Counted from the first letter of the stretch, positions 7,043 to 16,986 are shown. The stretch: DNA of 64,000 nucleotides from Salidesulfovibrio onnuriiensis (GCF_008001235.1 NZ_CP040751.1:2339001-2403000); one strand, 5' to 3'. Translations and numbers: made by a program. Notes: a model not told the origin generated them from the sequence alone.

Positions 7043-9231
7043 CTACAGGACGGCCCTGCCGACCTGGTAGGCGAGAACCGCCATGAGGTAGGCAAAGCCC
7101 GTGGACCCGAACACGCTGAACAGGGCCCATTTCCAGCTCGATTCCCGGGCCATGGTGACCACGGTGACGAAGCAGGGGCATAGAGCATGACGAAGATGAT
7201 CATGGCGATGCCACCGGCCTTGGAGAATGCAGGGTCGGAGGCCAACCGGGCGGAAAGGGGTTCTGCCTCTTCCGGGTCCACGTCGCCCAGGGAATAGGCG
7301 GTGCCCAGGGTGGAGACGATGACTTCCTTGGCCGCAAAGCCGCCCACCAGCGAGATATTGGTGCGCCAGTTGAGACCGGCCAGCCCGGTGACGGATTCCA
7401 AACCCGTGCCGATACGGCCGGCAAACGTGTGCTTGAGGGCATGTTCGGATTCCGCATTGTCGATTTCCGCCAGGCGTTCTTCCTGGGCGGCGATTTCGGC
7501 TTCCGCAGTACCGCTCGTCTTGAGCGCCTCGATCTGTTCCACTATGGGAGCGCGTTGCGCTTCGTATTGGGCAATTTCCGCTTCAGGCAGTCCCGGGAAG
7601 GTCATGGCGGCCCAGAGCAGGATGGAGATCCCCAGGATCACGGTCCCGGCCTTTTTGGCGTATTCCCAGGTGCGCTCCCAGGTGTGGATGAGCACGCCGC
7701 GCAGGGTGGGCATGCGGTAGGGAGGCAGCTCCATGACAAAGGGAGTGCTTTCTCCCTGGATTACGGTCCAGCGCAGCAAGCGCGCCACGACAAGGGCAAA
7801 GGCCCAGGCCGTGAGGGTGATGAGCAGCATGACGCTTGCCCCTTCGTCGGGGAAGAAGGCGGCGGCCAGCATGAGAAAGACGGGAACCTTGGCCCCGCAG
7901 GTCATGTAGGGGGCCACGAACAGGGTGGCCAGCTTTTCGCGGCGGCTGCGCAGGGTGCGGGTGGCCATGACGCCGGGGACCGCGCAACCGCCTGCAATGC
8001 CGCCGGAGACGATGAAGGGCAGCACGGAGGTGCCGTGCAGGCCGAAGGCGCGGAACACGCGGTCCAGCATGTAGGCCATGCGCGCAATGTAGCCGGAATC
8101 CTCCAGGGCCGAGATCATGAGGAACATGAACATGATCAGGGGCACGAAGCCGAGCACGCCGCCCACGCCGTCGATGATGCCGGAGACGATCAGGGAGCGC
8201 AGCAATCCCTCGGGCATGAGGGCGGTGACGAGTTCCCCCATCCAGCCGAAAAGCATTTCCAGCCAGCCCATGGGGATTTCGCCCACGGTGAAGGTGATCT
8301 TGTAGATGAGATAGATGACGCCGAGCATGATCAGGGGGCCTGCGAACTTGTGGGTCAGCACGCGGTCGATCTTGTCGGACATGCCGATGCGCTGCTCGTC
8401 CAGCATGGGGTAGCTGACGACCTGTTTGATGATGCCCGCGATGTAGCCGTATCGATAGTCGGCGATGATTGCGTCGGGAGCCGCCTTGAGGGTCTTGGTG
8501 GTGTGCTCCGAAACACGGGTGGCGAGCTGCTGCAGCTGTTTGGATACATCGGGGTTGGCGGCGCGGCCCTTGAGGATCACGTCCTCATCGTGTTCCAGGT
8601 ACTTGAGCCCTGTCCAGCGCGCCGGAACCTTGTCGGTGAGGAATCCCTCGCCCTCGATGATTTCCTCCATTTCCTGAAGCACCGGGTCCAGATCCGGGCC
8701 GTAGGAGATGGTCAGCGGTTTCCAGTCTCCCTGTTTGTCCTTTGCATGGTTCAGGGCGGCTTCAAGGAGCGCATTTTTCCCCTGACCGATGCGGGCGATG
8801 GTTTCCACGCAGGGGCAGCCGCTGAGCTCGGCCAGTTTTCTGGTGTCGATGGACTTGCCGCAGCTGCGTACCTCGTCCATCATGTTCAGCGCCAGCACCA
8901 GGGGGACGCCCATTTCCATGAACTGGACGGCCAGATACAGGTTCCGCTCCAGGGAGTTTGCGTTGAGCACGTCCACCACCACCTCGGGCCGTTCGTCCAC
9001 GAGATAGTTACGCGCGACCAGTTCTTCCTGGGTGTAGGCGGTCAGGGAGTACGTACCGGGCAGGTCCACCACCTCGATGGTGGCGTCGCCGTGTTTCATG
9101 AGTCCGGATTTTTTTTCCACGGTGACCCCGGGCCAGTTGCCCACGTGCTGGCGGGCTCCTGTCAGGGCGTTGAACATGGTGGTTTTTCCGCAGTTCGGGT
9201 TTCCTGCGATGGCAACGGTAACATCTTTCAT
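7043..9231 (-). pseudogene. feoB: feoB ferrous iron transporter, frameshifted near the 3' end as read
   Basis: Start ATG 9231 follows a GGAGG site and lies five bases after the feoA stop. G1 motif GNPNCGKT at residues 10-17, G3 DLPG at about 56-59 and G4 NMMD at 116-119 mark the GTPase domain; the membrane core with two Gate regions follows. The frame is intact to VMLYAP, then one base is missing in a G-run (7175-7178 on plus; four G where five are expected). Restoring it gives CFVTVVTMARE... and a normal FeoB C-terminus ending at a TAG at 7043. As read, the frame instead continues through the terminator to 6931. The restored Cys after YAP is typical of FeoB. The protein imports Fe2+ across the inner membrane. 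The indel may be a sequencing error. Confidence 0.9.
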
Positions 9232-9236
9232 TGGTA

Positions 9237-9479
9237 TCAATCCTCCAGGGGAACGACCGTGATGTGGTCAGCTTCGCTGTTTCTCAGGGTCAGGGTGAAG
9301 TCCTTCAGGCGCAGGGCCACAGGGTCCTTGAGGGGCGCTTTGCCGATGACATGCACCTCGGTTCCCGGAATGAGTCCCATGTCGCGGATGCGGCGGCCCA
9401 GTTCTCCCTGGGCGGAAACGGAGAGGATTTTGAGTTTTTGGTTAACCTTTGCTTTACGCAAGCATATTTCAGTGCCCAT
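9237..9479 (-). CDS. feoA: FeoA family ferrous iron transport protein
   Basis: 80 residues from ATG 9479 with AAGGAG nine bases upstream. It is a small SH3-like barrel protein with the FeoA signature RRIRDMGLIPGTEVHVI and a closing ITVV segment. FeoA works with the cytoplasmic part of FeoB. It is followed immediately by feoB (five-base gap) and preceded by a good Fur box. Confidence 0.9.
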   Translation of the reverse strand: MGTEICLRKAKVNQKLKILSVSAQGELGRRIRDMGLIPGTEVHVIGKAPLKDPVALRLKDFTLTLRNSEADHITVVPLED

Positions 9480-9510
9480 CTGAGCATTCTCCTTCAAAGT
9501 ATAGGAGTTT

Positions 9511-9529
9511 ATTGAGAATGGTTTTCAAT
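9511..9529. promoter_or_regulatory. Fur box upstream of feoA
   Basis: ATTGAGAATGGTTTTCAAT is a 19-base palindrome with seven of nine pairs matched. It fits the TGAnAATnATTnTCA Fur motif described for Desulfovibrio apart from one position. It ends 32 bases before the feoA start. Confidence 0.7.
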
Positions 9530-9544
9530 CGGTGTGCAAAAAAA

Positions 9545-9721
9545 TTACCGTTGCCCGGAGCTGGTCTTTAAGCCTTGGGACGACGTATTGCAAGCGGAAG
9601 TGCAAGAGCACCCGCAGCAGCCGCATCCCGAATTTGGAGATGTGGTGCTTCTGATGGCGCGACGGACAAGGTACAGGGCGGCAACTGCGACAATTGCCAG
9701 GACAATTATTGTTTCAGTCAT
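9545..9721 (-). CDS. FeoB-associated Cys-rich membrane protein
   Basis: 58 residues from ATG 9721, preceded by GAGGA. One N-terminal membrane helix (TIIVLAIVAVAALYLVRR) is followed by a cysteine cluster CGCCGCSC...C. This is the hallmark of the short FeoB_associated family encoded next to feoAB. The function is not settled; a role in metal handling at the membrane is assumed. It is upstream of feoA in the same direction, with one Fur box downstream and a weaker one upstream. Confidence 0.85.
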   Translation of the reverse strand: MTETIIVLAIVAVAALYLVRRAIRSTTSPNSGCGCCGCSCTSACNTSSQGLKTSSGQR

Positions 9722-9768
9722 TTGTGTTTCCTCAAAGTTTATGGAATGAACAGGAATCAAATAGTGAT

Positions 9769-9786
9769 ATTGAGAATCGATGTCAA
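9769..9786. promoter_or_regulatory. Degenerate Fur-like site
   Basis: ATTGAGAATCGATGTCAA shares the left arm of the 9511 Fur box and has an imperfect right arm (five of eight pairs). It lies 48 bases upstream of the small Cys-rich gene. Confidence 0.35.
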
Positions 9787-9912
9787 GAAAGACTTGCGTA
9801 ATTTTGTAAAATCTGTTTCCTGCCGGTGTGGAATCGAGGCGATTTAACCTGGTATGGGTTGTCCGCCGAAGGCATTTATGATTGAATGTGCACGGAAGTA
9901 CGTGAGGACTCT

Positions 9913-10587
9913 GTGAAGAAAATCAAACTGTTGCTTATAGCGGAATCAGGGCTGGCCCAGCAGGCGTATCTGGCCGAGCTGTACAAGCTTGGCGCGGATG
10001 TGGACTGCATCGAATCTCCGGATGAACTGCACGATCAGTTGTGCGACGTTCCTTATAACGGGTTGCTGGTGGATGTGCCGACAATGATCCGATCCGACAG
10101 CGCCAACAAGGGGCGGGTGACCAGGATCATGGAGCGTTATCCTGTGCTGCGGCTGTTATACAATTCCGATCATGGCGGGATCCGCGGTCTTTCCCAGGGC
10201 GGCACGGTTCGCGCCAACAAGTCTTTGGATTCCTTTGTCCTCAACGAATGCCTGACCTTCCCCGCACGATCCATCCGCCGGGCCCGGCGTTCCGATCTGG
10301 TGCTCAATGTGCTGCTTGTCGACGACAGGAACCGGTTCGGGCGCGACGAGGAGCGGACGGTGACGGTGAACGTTTCCGAGCAGGGATGCTTCGTGTATTC
10401 GGTGCGCGCATGGGAGGCGAGTGCGCCGGCCTGGATGGTGGTCACCGAATTGGAGGACCCGTCTCCCATTGAATTGAAGGTGCATTGGACCCGGCGGTGG
10501 GGGCGTTCCAGCCGTTTGCCGGGCATCGGCACCAGCTATGCCCACATCAGCGATTCGCAACTCGAACAGATCCGCTACCTTTTGTAG
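9913..10587 (+). CDS. PilZ-like regulatory protein
   Basis: 224 residues from GTG 9913, which has a GAGGA site; an ATG nine codons earlier (9886) is also possible. The N-terminal 120 residues resemble a receiver-like fold (KIKLLLIAESG, later GLLVDVPTMI) without a clear acceptor Asp context. The C-terminal part begins with RSIRRARRSDLVL and has TVNVSEQGCFVYS, which matches the PilZ pattern RxxxR and NxSxxG. The likely role is a c-di-GMP-responsive switch. It is followed by a small membrane protein gene. Confidence 0.68.
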   Translation: MKKIKLLLIAESGLAQQAYLAELYKLGADVDCIESPDELHDQLCDVPYNGLLVDVPTMIRSDSANKGRVTRIMERYPVLRLLYNSDHGGIRGLSQGGTVRANKSLDSFVLNECLTFPARSIRRARRSDLVLNVLLVDDRNRFGRDEERTVTVNVSEQGCFVYSVRAWEASAPAWMVVTELEDPSPIELKVHWTRRWGRSSRLPGIGTSYAHISDSQLEQIRYLL

Positions 10588-10599
10588 CTTGAGGGTATC

Positions 10600-10797
10600 A
10601 TGTCCGACGATAACAAACGTTTTCTCGAATGGGTGGAAGTGATTTCCAAGGGGATTCTGCTGGGCGGCTCCATCGGCGCAATCGTGGGCTGGTTCGGTAT
10701 CATTCACATCGCCAAGGCCGTTGCCCTGGGCGGACTGTGCGGCATCCTGGCCGCCGTGAATTTCAAGCAGCGCCGGGACGACAGAAAGCAGCAGTGA
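10600..10797 (+). CDS. Small membrane protein of unknown function
   Basis: 65 residues with ribosome site gagggt. Two hydrophobic glycine-rich segments (about residues 18-36 and 38-52) are flanked by charged ends, and the tail KQRRDDRKQQ is cytoplasmic by the positive-inside rule. It starts 12 bases after the preceding PilZ-like gene and is probably co-transcribed. The family is not recognised. Confidence 0.7.
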   Translation: MSDDNKRFLEWVEVISKGILLGGSIGAIVGWFGIIHIAKAVALGGLCGILAAVNFKQRRDDRKQQ

Positions 10798-10802
10798 TAT
10801 TC

Positions 10803-10830
10803 CCGGGCGGTTTCAAGCCTGTCCGCCCGG
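10803..10830 (+). terminator. Hairpin after 10600-10797
   Basis: ccgggcgg (10803-10810) pairs with ccgcccgg (10823-10830) and is followed by cttt. The T-run is short, and the next gene converges on the other strand at 10834. Confidence 0.5.
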
Positions 10831-10833
10831 CTT

Positions 10834-11343
10834 TCAACCTTCCTGCCGGTTGGGGCACGCCGCACCGGTGATTCCCGCCACAACCAGCGCCCCAACAAGA
10901 TTCAACGTGACGAAAATCAACGTGTACCGCCATCCGAAGTAGGACACCAGCACCGGAACAAGGGCCGGCTTTATCGAGCGGCAGCCCATGAAGTTGGCGA
11001 TGAGCAGGGTGGAGGCTCCCTGTTCCTTCAGTGTCTTGAACAGTGGGTGCCACGCGTATATCGGCCCCATGGACAATACCCCGGCAAGCGAAGAAAAGAG
11101 GATGCCTTTCAGGCCGGATCCCTTGCCCAGGAAACGGGTGATCTGCGCGGGCGAAAGCACCAGGTTGAACGCCGCCATTATGACGATGGCCAGGCAGAGG
11201 GGCAGCGCCAATTGGCGGAACATGGTCAGGCTGATGCGCAGGGCCTGCTCTGTTTTTCCCGGGGCCAGGCTCCACCCGATGCCGTAGAGAGCGGCCACCG
11301 CCAAGGGGAACAGCCAGGGACGCAGTAAACGCAGCAGGGTCAT
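10834..11343 (-). CDS. Permease subunit (DUF318/UPF0718-like), second half of a split permease
   Basis: 169 residues from ATG 11343, overlapping the stop of the upstream gene by ATGA, so translation is coupled. Four to five membrane segments; GILFSSLAGVLSMGPIYAWHPLF and NFMGCRSIKPALVP-like loops resemble predicted permeases that normally have two such halves. The first half is fused to a NifX-like domain in the gene at 11340. The substrate is unknown. The C-terminus ends in a short CPNRQEG tail with a Cys. Confidence 0.65.
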   Translation of the reverse strand: MTLLRLLRPWLFPLAVAALYGIGWSLAPGKTEQALRISLTMFRQLALPLCLAIVIMAAFNLVLSPAQITRFLGKGSGLKGILFSSLAGVLSMGPIYAWHPLFKTLKEQGASTLLIANFMGCRSIKPALVPVLVSYFGWRYTLIFVTLNLVGALVVAGITGAACPNRQEG

Positions 11344-12119
11344 GCCAAACCTCCATCCCAGAGAACAATGGCAAGGGAGAGGAGGATCGCCATCACAAAG
11401 GCGGACAGATTGCGTACCAGGGCAAAGCGCCGCCCCATCGCCGACATCTCCACGGGAAGCTGGATCACCCCCACGTTGACCCAGGCCAGCATCAGGGCCG
11501 TGATTCCGGCCATTGCAACACCGGAGTTCAGCAGCCCTTTGCCGATCACGTAACTGTTCACCGGGTTGCCTGCCAGTATGCTTCCCAATGTCGCTCCCCA
11601 AATACTGTCGAGGGCGGTTGATCCCGGGAAAAGGGCCAGCAGGGTCTTTTCCGAAACGAATCCCCGGAACAATCCCAAGAGCAGGACCACGCCGACCAAG
11701 CGGGGCGCCAGGGAATAAAATTGTCGTCCTCCCTTGCGGAGCGCCTCTCCCCATGCGGATCGTGTCTCGACGGATGGTTGCGGCGTCTTGTCTTCAGTCT
11801 CCTTGCCCGGTTTCAGGTAGGTAGCCAGCGCTTTTTTCACTGGTCCGGATATCCCGGTGACGACCTCCACGGATTGCCTTTTCATGGCGTTGACGATGTG
11901 CGGAGCCGTGTAGCCCACAAGGATGACCCGCGCGCCCAGGCTTACGGCCAGGGAAATCACCGCCACACCGGCACCGTGGCCGGAGGATTGTTGCGGGCCT
12001 TGCACGGCCTCGAAGGACATGTCGTCGGTTTCCACCAGGAGCAGGTATTCGGTGGTGCCGAGCTTGTCTTCCACGGTTCCGCTCAAGTCCGGCCGGGTGC
12101 TGGGGATGGCTATCTTCAT
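11340..12119 (-). CDS. NifX-like (dinitrogenase Fe-Mo cofactor domain) / permease fusion
   Basis: 259 residues. Residues 1-105 form a NifX/NifB-type domain (MKIAIPSTRPDLSG start, then GHGAGVAVISLAVSLGARVI). Residues about 120-259 are a hydrophobic permease half with GNPVNSYVIGKGLL and four to five membrane helices. The fusion suggests a cytoplasmic metal-cluster or cofactor-binding sensor attached to a transporter whose second half is the overlapping gene at 10834. No strong ribosome site precedes the ATG. The substrate cannot be told from sequence. Confidence 0.65.
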   Translation of the reverse strand: MKIAIPSTRPDLSGTVEDKLGTTEYLLLVETDDMSFEAVQGPQQSSGHGAGVAVISLAVSLGARVILVGYTAPHIVNAMKRQSVEVVTGISGPVKKALATYLKPGKETEDKTPQPSVETRSAWGEALRKGGRQFYSLAPRLVGVVLLLGLFRGFVSEKTLLALFPGSTALDSIWGATLGSILAGNPVNSYVIGKGLLNSGVAMAGITALMLAWVNVGVIQLPVEMSAMGRRFALVRNLSAFVMAILLSLAIVLWDGGLA

Positions 12120-12163
12120 GATTCAATACGTTACAATTGATGGACCTGGATGGTCGAGACAAA

Positions 12164-12193
12164 AAAGGCCGCCTTCGAACGAGGGCGGCCTTT
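12164..12193 (-). terminator. Terminator of the amino-acid ABC operon
   Basis: AAAGGCCGCC stem (12164-12173 with 12184-12193), followed on the minus strand by TTTTTT minus three. It lies 20 bases after the ATPase stop. Confidence 0.8.
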
Positions 12194-12212
12194 GGAATTG
12201 CTTGCAGCCGGT

Positions 12213-12943
<731 letters not shown>

Positions 12944-12944
<1 letters not shown>

Positions 12945-13951
12945 TACTCAACCATCCTTCGCTCAAGGTACTGCACGAACATGGACAGGGAAAAGGTTAT
13001 CACCAGGTAGAGCAGGCCGCACATGAGCCACAGCTCGTAGGGCATGAGGCTGGTGGTCACGCCCTCTCGGGTGGCCTTGGTCAGTTCCCGGATGGCGATG
13101 ATGCCCAGCAGGGAGGAATCCTTGATCAGGCTGATGAACTGGCCCGCCAGGGGCGGCAGGATGCGCTTGAAGGCCTGGGGCAGGATGATCTTGCGCATGG
13201 CGGTGGCGGTGGTCATGCCCAGGGAACGGGCCGCCTCCATCTGGCCGCGGTGCACGGACTGGATGCCCGCACGCACGATTTCCGCCACGTAGGCCCCGGC
13301 AAAGATGGCCAGGCTTGCCACGCCGAACCAGGTGCTCGGGATTTCGGGCAGTCCGCTCTTGTTCAGGAGTCCGTTGAGAAGGGTGCCGACCACGAAGTAC
13401 CAGATCATGATCTGCACCAGCAGGGGAGAGCCGCGGATCAATTCGATGTAGGTGATGGCGCTCCATTTCAGTGCCGGATTGCGCGAGATCCTGGCAAGGC
13501 CGGTGAACAGGCCGAGCAGGATGCCGAAGACGATGCCCATGACGCTGAGCTGCATGGTGAGGGAGAGCCCCTGGAGAAACAGGCCCGGCTTCCATTCCTG
13601 GTAGTGGCCGATGATATCGCCCATGTAGACGGTATCGCCCCGGGAAACGTTGAGGCCCTTTTCCGGCACCTTGTATTGCTCGGATTCGCCGTCGCCATGG
13701 ATGACCACCACGGATTCCCCGTCCTTGGTGGTCACAGCCGTTACCTCGCCTTCCAGTTCGGTCCGGATTTCCACGGTGTCATGATAAACGAAATATTGCG
13801 GGACCCTGTTCCAGCGCCAGATATAGTCGACCTGCTCCGTGGCAAAGTAGAAACCGTAGCAGATCACAAGCAGACCGGTGAAAAACAGAAGCTTCCAGAA
13901 CAGGTCCTTGCGCGCCTGGAGTCTGTGGCCGGTATTTCTTCCACGTGTCAT
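12944..13951 (-). CDS. Amino-acid ABC transporter permease with an inserted periplasmic domain
   Basis: 335 residues, about 110 longer than typical HisM/GlnP permeases. One membrane helix at 18-37 is followed by a periplasmic insert at about 40-122 that is beta-rich ([20 protein letters not shown], then [16 protein letters not shown]) and resembles a barrel-sandwich or lipoyl-like fold. The standard membrane domain runs from about 123 to 335, with the EAA loop [20 protein letters not shown]. The insert is rare in this family. A terminator-like hairpin separates it from the upstream binding-protein gene. Confidence 0.88.
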
Positions 13952-13987
13952 ACAACCTTCCCGTGCTCTCGTGGGAAAAAAAGAAAA

Positions 13988-14010
13988 CCGGGGGTCACCA
14001 GGACCCCCGG
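13988..14010 (-). terminator. Attenuator-like hairpin inside the ABC operon
   Basis: Nine-bp GC stem CCGGGGGTC/GACCCCCGG, followed on the minus strand by TTTTCTTTTTTTCCC. It lies between the binding-protein gene and the permease gene and would make the binding protein more abundant than the membrane parts. Confidence 0.75.
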
Positions 14011-14026
14011 GTGCAAGTCGGCAAGC

Positions 14027-14887
14027 TTATTCGGATAATTCCTTGACCCACTCCTGATGGCGGATCCACTTGTCGTACATTTTTTCATAGCGGCCGTCGT
14101 TCTTGACCTGACGCAGGAAGTTGTTCAGCCAGTTCATGAAGTCCGGGTCGCCCTTGTTGATGGCCCAAGCCAGGGGCTCGAAGGTGAAGGGCTTGTCCAG
14201 GAACACGAGTTTGTCGCCGAATTCCGCCTTGAAGTACACACAGTTGGGAAGGTCGTACACATAGGCGTCGGCCTTGCCGTTGATGACTTCCATGACGGCT
14301 TCGGTTTCGTTTTCAAAGGATTTGTAGTTGCACTTGGGAATAGAGCGCTTCACGGCCTGCTCGCCGGTGGTGCCGAGCTTGGAGGTGACCGTGTACTGTT
14401 CGTTGTTCAGGTCCTTGTAGGAGGTGATCGTGCCCTCGTGCTTGGGGTTGATCAGGATGGTCTGGCCGACCACGATGTACGGATCGGCGAACATGACTTT
14501 CAGGTTGCGTTCCTGGGTCACGGTCATGCCGGACATGATGATGTCGAACTTGTCGGAAAGCAGGGCCGGGATAATGCCGTCCCAGGCCGTGTTGATAGCC
14601 ACGAACTTGACGCCCATGGCCTTGGCCATTTCCTTGGCCATGTCGATGTCGAAGCCGATGAAGTCGCCCTTCTTGTTGGTCATTTCAAAGGGGACATAGC
14701 CGGATTCGAAGCCCACGCGAAGTTCGCCGCGTTCCAGGATTTTTTCCAGGGTGGACATCTTGGAAAGTTCCAGCTTGACGTTGACTTCCTTGGCGGGCTG
14801 CTGCGCATTTTGCTCGGGGGCCTGGCTGCAGCCGAATGCCATGAGCATGGCTGCAATGATAGCCAGGACGGATACCAGACGTTTCAT
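14027..14887 (-). CDS. Amino-acid ABC transporter substrate-binding lipoprotein
   Basis: 286 residues. Lipoprotein signal with lipobox AFGC and Cys at residue 20. The SBP_bac_3 fold follows: LRVGFESGYVPFEM, GFDIDMAKEMAKAMG, FDIIMSGMTVTQER, and a closing GRYEKMYDKWI. First gene of the unit with the permease and ATPase downstream. It captures a polar or acidic amino acid in the periplasm; the exact ligand is unknown. Confidence 0.92.
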   Translation of the reverse strand: MKRLVSVLAIIAAMLMAFGCSQAPEQNAQQPAKEVNVKLELSKMSTLEKILERGELRVGFESGYVPFEMTNKKGDFIGFDIDMAKEMAKAMGVKFVAINTAWDGIIPALLSDKFDIIMSGMTVTQERNLKVMFADPYIVVGQTILINPKHEGTITSYKDLNNEQYTVTSKLGTTGEQAVKRSIPKCNYKSFENETEAVMEVINGKADAYVYDLPNCVYFKAEFGDKLVFLDKPFTFEPLAWAINKGDPDFMNWLNNFLRQVKNDGRYEKMYDKWIRHQEWVKELSE

Positions 14888-14957
14888 GAACTGACCTCCT
14901 CAATGTGTGTGACGTGTTCCAAACGGAGTGTGCGCGGCTCGCCGGAGTTTTGCCGAA

Positions 14958-15119
14958 CTAGTACGACTTGCCTTCCGTCAGGACTTCCTTGATGATCATT
15001 TCGCCGTTGCAGACAGGGCATTTGGGCATTTGTTCCAAGGGCAGGTAGACGATCTGCACCGTCTTGCATTTGGGACAGGCCACTTCGACCGGTTCTGGTC
15101 TGGTCCGCTCGTCACTCAT
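14958..15119 (-). CDS. Small zinc-ribbon protein
   Basis: 53 residues from ATG 15119 with an AGGAGAGG site. Two CxxC pairs (CPKC and CPVC, 17 residues between) form a probable zinc ribbon with no other domain. It resembles MJ0042-type short zinc-finger proteins. The role is unknown. It is 70 bases upstream of the ABC operon, in the same direction. Confidence 0.75.
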   Translation of the reverse strand: MSDERTRPEPVEVACPKCKTVQIVYLPLEQMPKCPVCNGEMIIKEVLTEGKSY

Positions 15120-15304
15120 GATCCTCTCCTTATGTTGACGTTTCTGTTTACATTTCCCGTTGGAAAAAGACAAGGGAGTAAGATTTCAGGCGGATTCGTT
15201 TTGCGTCATGGAATGTTTTTTACAAAAACGACATAATGCCGCCTCCGAACTGCTCTTTGCCAAAAGGAATGGGGGCAATACTTCTGATCGCACAGGAATT
15301 GCGA

Positions 15305-15323
15305 ACTGCGCAGATTGTGCAGT
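15305..15323. promoter_or_regulatory. Palindrome in the 15120-15392 intergenic gap
   Basis: ACTGCGCAGATTGTGCAGT: arms of eight with one mismatch, between divergent genes. It could be an operator. Nothing else clear was found in this 273-base gap. Confidence 0.3.
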
Positions 15324-15392
15324 TTTGGTACTGTTGCGTACATTTTTTCGTTTCATATTCCGGTTTTACCGGCTCTATGGTAGAAGCAGCCC

Positions 15393-16976
15393 ATGGCAAA
15401 GGAAAGAATCCTGATAGTGGAAGACGACGCCATCGCGGAGATTGACGTCAAGGCCGCGCTGGACCGGGTCGGTTTCGCCGTGGCGGGCGTTGCCGCCACC
15501 GGCGAGGACGCCGTTCGTCTGGCCGGGGAGGTGTCTCCCGATCTGGTGCTCATGGATGTGCGCCTGGCGGGCAAGATGGATGGCCCGGAAGCCGCCACCA
15601 GGATTGCGGAGCGCCATGACATTCCGGTCGTGTTCCTGACCGTCTATGCGGACGATGCAACCCTGCGCGACGTGAAGGCTTCCGGTCCCTTTGCCTGTCT
15701 TCTCAAGCCTGTGGATGACCGGGAACTGAAGACCGCCGTTGAGATCGCCCTGTACAAGCACGGGATGGAGCAGGAACTGCGCAAGGCCCGCGACGCGGCC
15801 GAAGCGGCCAACGAGGCCAAGACATCCTTTCTGGCAACCATCAGCCACGAACTGCGTACGCCGCTCAACGGTGTCCTGGGTATGACCGAGTTGCTGCTGC
15901 TCTCGGATATCGACGACGAGCACAAGGAAAACGTCCAGTTGATCAAGGACGCTTCTTCCTCGCTGTTGGGCCTCCTCAATCAGATTCTTGATTATTCCAA
16001 GCTGGAGGCTCGGATTCGGGATGTCAGGGAATCGGATTTTCGTGTTCGGGATATTTTGGAAGGGTTGAAGTCCGTCAACAGCAGGCAGCGCGGCGACAAG
16101 GAACTGTCTCTTGAATTGCTGGTGCGGCCCGAGGTCCCGGAATGGCTTGTGGGCGACGGCGACAAGGTGCGCCGGATCCTGGCCACCCTGGTGGGCAACG
16201 CGGTCAAATTTACGAGCCGGGGCGGCATCACGGTTCGGGTAGAGCAGTGTCCGAGGGGCGTTTGCCCGGGCCGCGCCGCTCGGGGCAAAGCCTATTTTCT
16301 CTTTTCCGTTTCCGATACCGGGGTGGGGATAGAGCCGGAAAAGCAGGCCAGCCTGTTCGAAAGCTTTACCCAGGGCGAAAATTACATGACCCGTCAGCAG
16401 GGCGGACTGGGCCTGGGTCTGGCCATAGCACAGCGCCTGGTTAATATTCTGGGGGGCGACATCTGGGTGGAAAGCGAGCCGGGCAAGGGCAGCGCCTTTT
16501 ATTTTACGGCCCAGCTCGGGGCCAGCTCCATGGCGGAGATGGGGCCGGAGCGGCCTGCGGAAGAACCCACGCTTGAGGCTCTCTTGCGCGGATTGAGGGT
16601 GCTCATCGTCGAGGATGACCCCATCAACCAGCGCTATCTTTCCCGGCTTCTCGAATTCCAGGGCTGCGAATCCCATGTTGTGGAGGATGGCAGCAAGGCC
16701 ATTGCCGCGCTCAAGCGGCGGCCATACGATGTGGTGCTCATGGATGTCCAGATGCCGGGCATGGACGGATTCGAGGCAACCCTGGAAATCCGGAGCGGCA
16801 AGCATGAGGGTGTCAATTCCAAGGTGCCCATCATTGCCTTGACCGCCTATGCCATGTGGGGGGATGAGCAGCGTTGCCTGCATGCGGGCATGGACGCATA
16901 TCTTGCAAAACCCGTTGATGTGGATACATTGATTTCCACCATGGAAACCACTCTGAAGTCACGCCGAAACCGGTGA
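15393..16976 (+). CDS. Hybrid histidine kinase: REC-HisKA-HATPase-REC
   Basis: 527 residues, cytoplasmic with no membrane segment. Receiver 1 spans residues 5-120 with acceptor Asp55 in LVLMDVRL. The dimerisation helix carries His152 in ISHELRTPLNG. The ATPase has N269 (VGNAVKFT), SDTGVGI at 307-313 and GGLGLGLAI at 337-345. Receiver 2 spans 400-525 with Asp451 in VVLMDVQMPGMDG and Lys in YLAKPVD. The N-terminal receiver suggests input from another kinase. Output would go through the C-terminal receiver, perhaps to an HPt protein such as that at 4255, though no link is shown. The ribosome site is weak. Confidence 0.92.
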   Translation: MAKERILIVEDDAIAEIDVKAALDRVGFAVAGVAATGEDAVRLAGEVSPDLVLMDVRLAGKMDGPEAATRIAERHDIPVVFLTVYADDATLRDVKASGPFACLLKPVDDRELKTAVEIALYKHGMEQELRKARDAAEAANEAKTSFLATISHELRTPLNGVLGMTELLLLSDIDDEHKENVQLIKDASSSLLGLLNQILDYSKLEARIRDVRESDFRVRDILEGLKSVNSRQRGDKELSLELLVRPEVPEWLVGDGDKVRRILATLVGNAVKFTSRGGITVRVEQCPRGVCPGRAARGKAYFLFSVSDTGVGIEPEKQASLFESFTQGENYMTRQQGGLGLGLAIAQRLVNILGGDIWVESEPGKGSAFYFTAQLGASSMAEMGPERPAEEPTLEALLRGLRVLIVEDDPINQRYLSRLLEFQGCESHVVEDGSKAIAALKRRPYDVVLMDVQMPGMDGFEATLEIRSGKHEGVNSKVPIIALTAYAMWGDEQRCLHAGMDAYLAKPVDVDTLISTMETTLKSRRNR

Positions 16977-16986
16977 ACAAAAGGAC

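Noticed and set aside
7429..9483. 684-codon plus-strand frame opposite feoB
   Set aside because: It mirrors feoB codon usage (His/Gly/Gln-rich, low complexity) and has no ribosome site or known domain.
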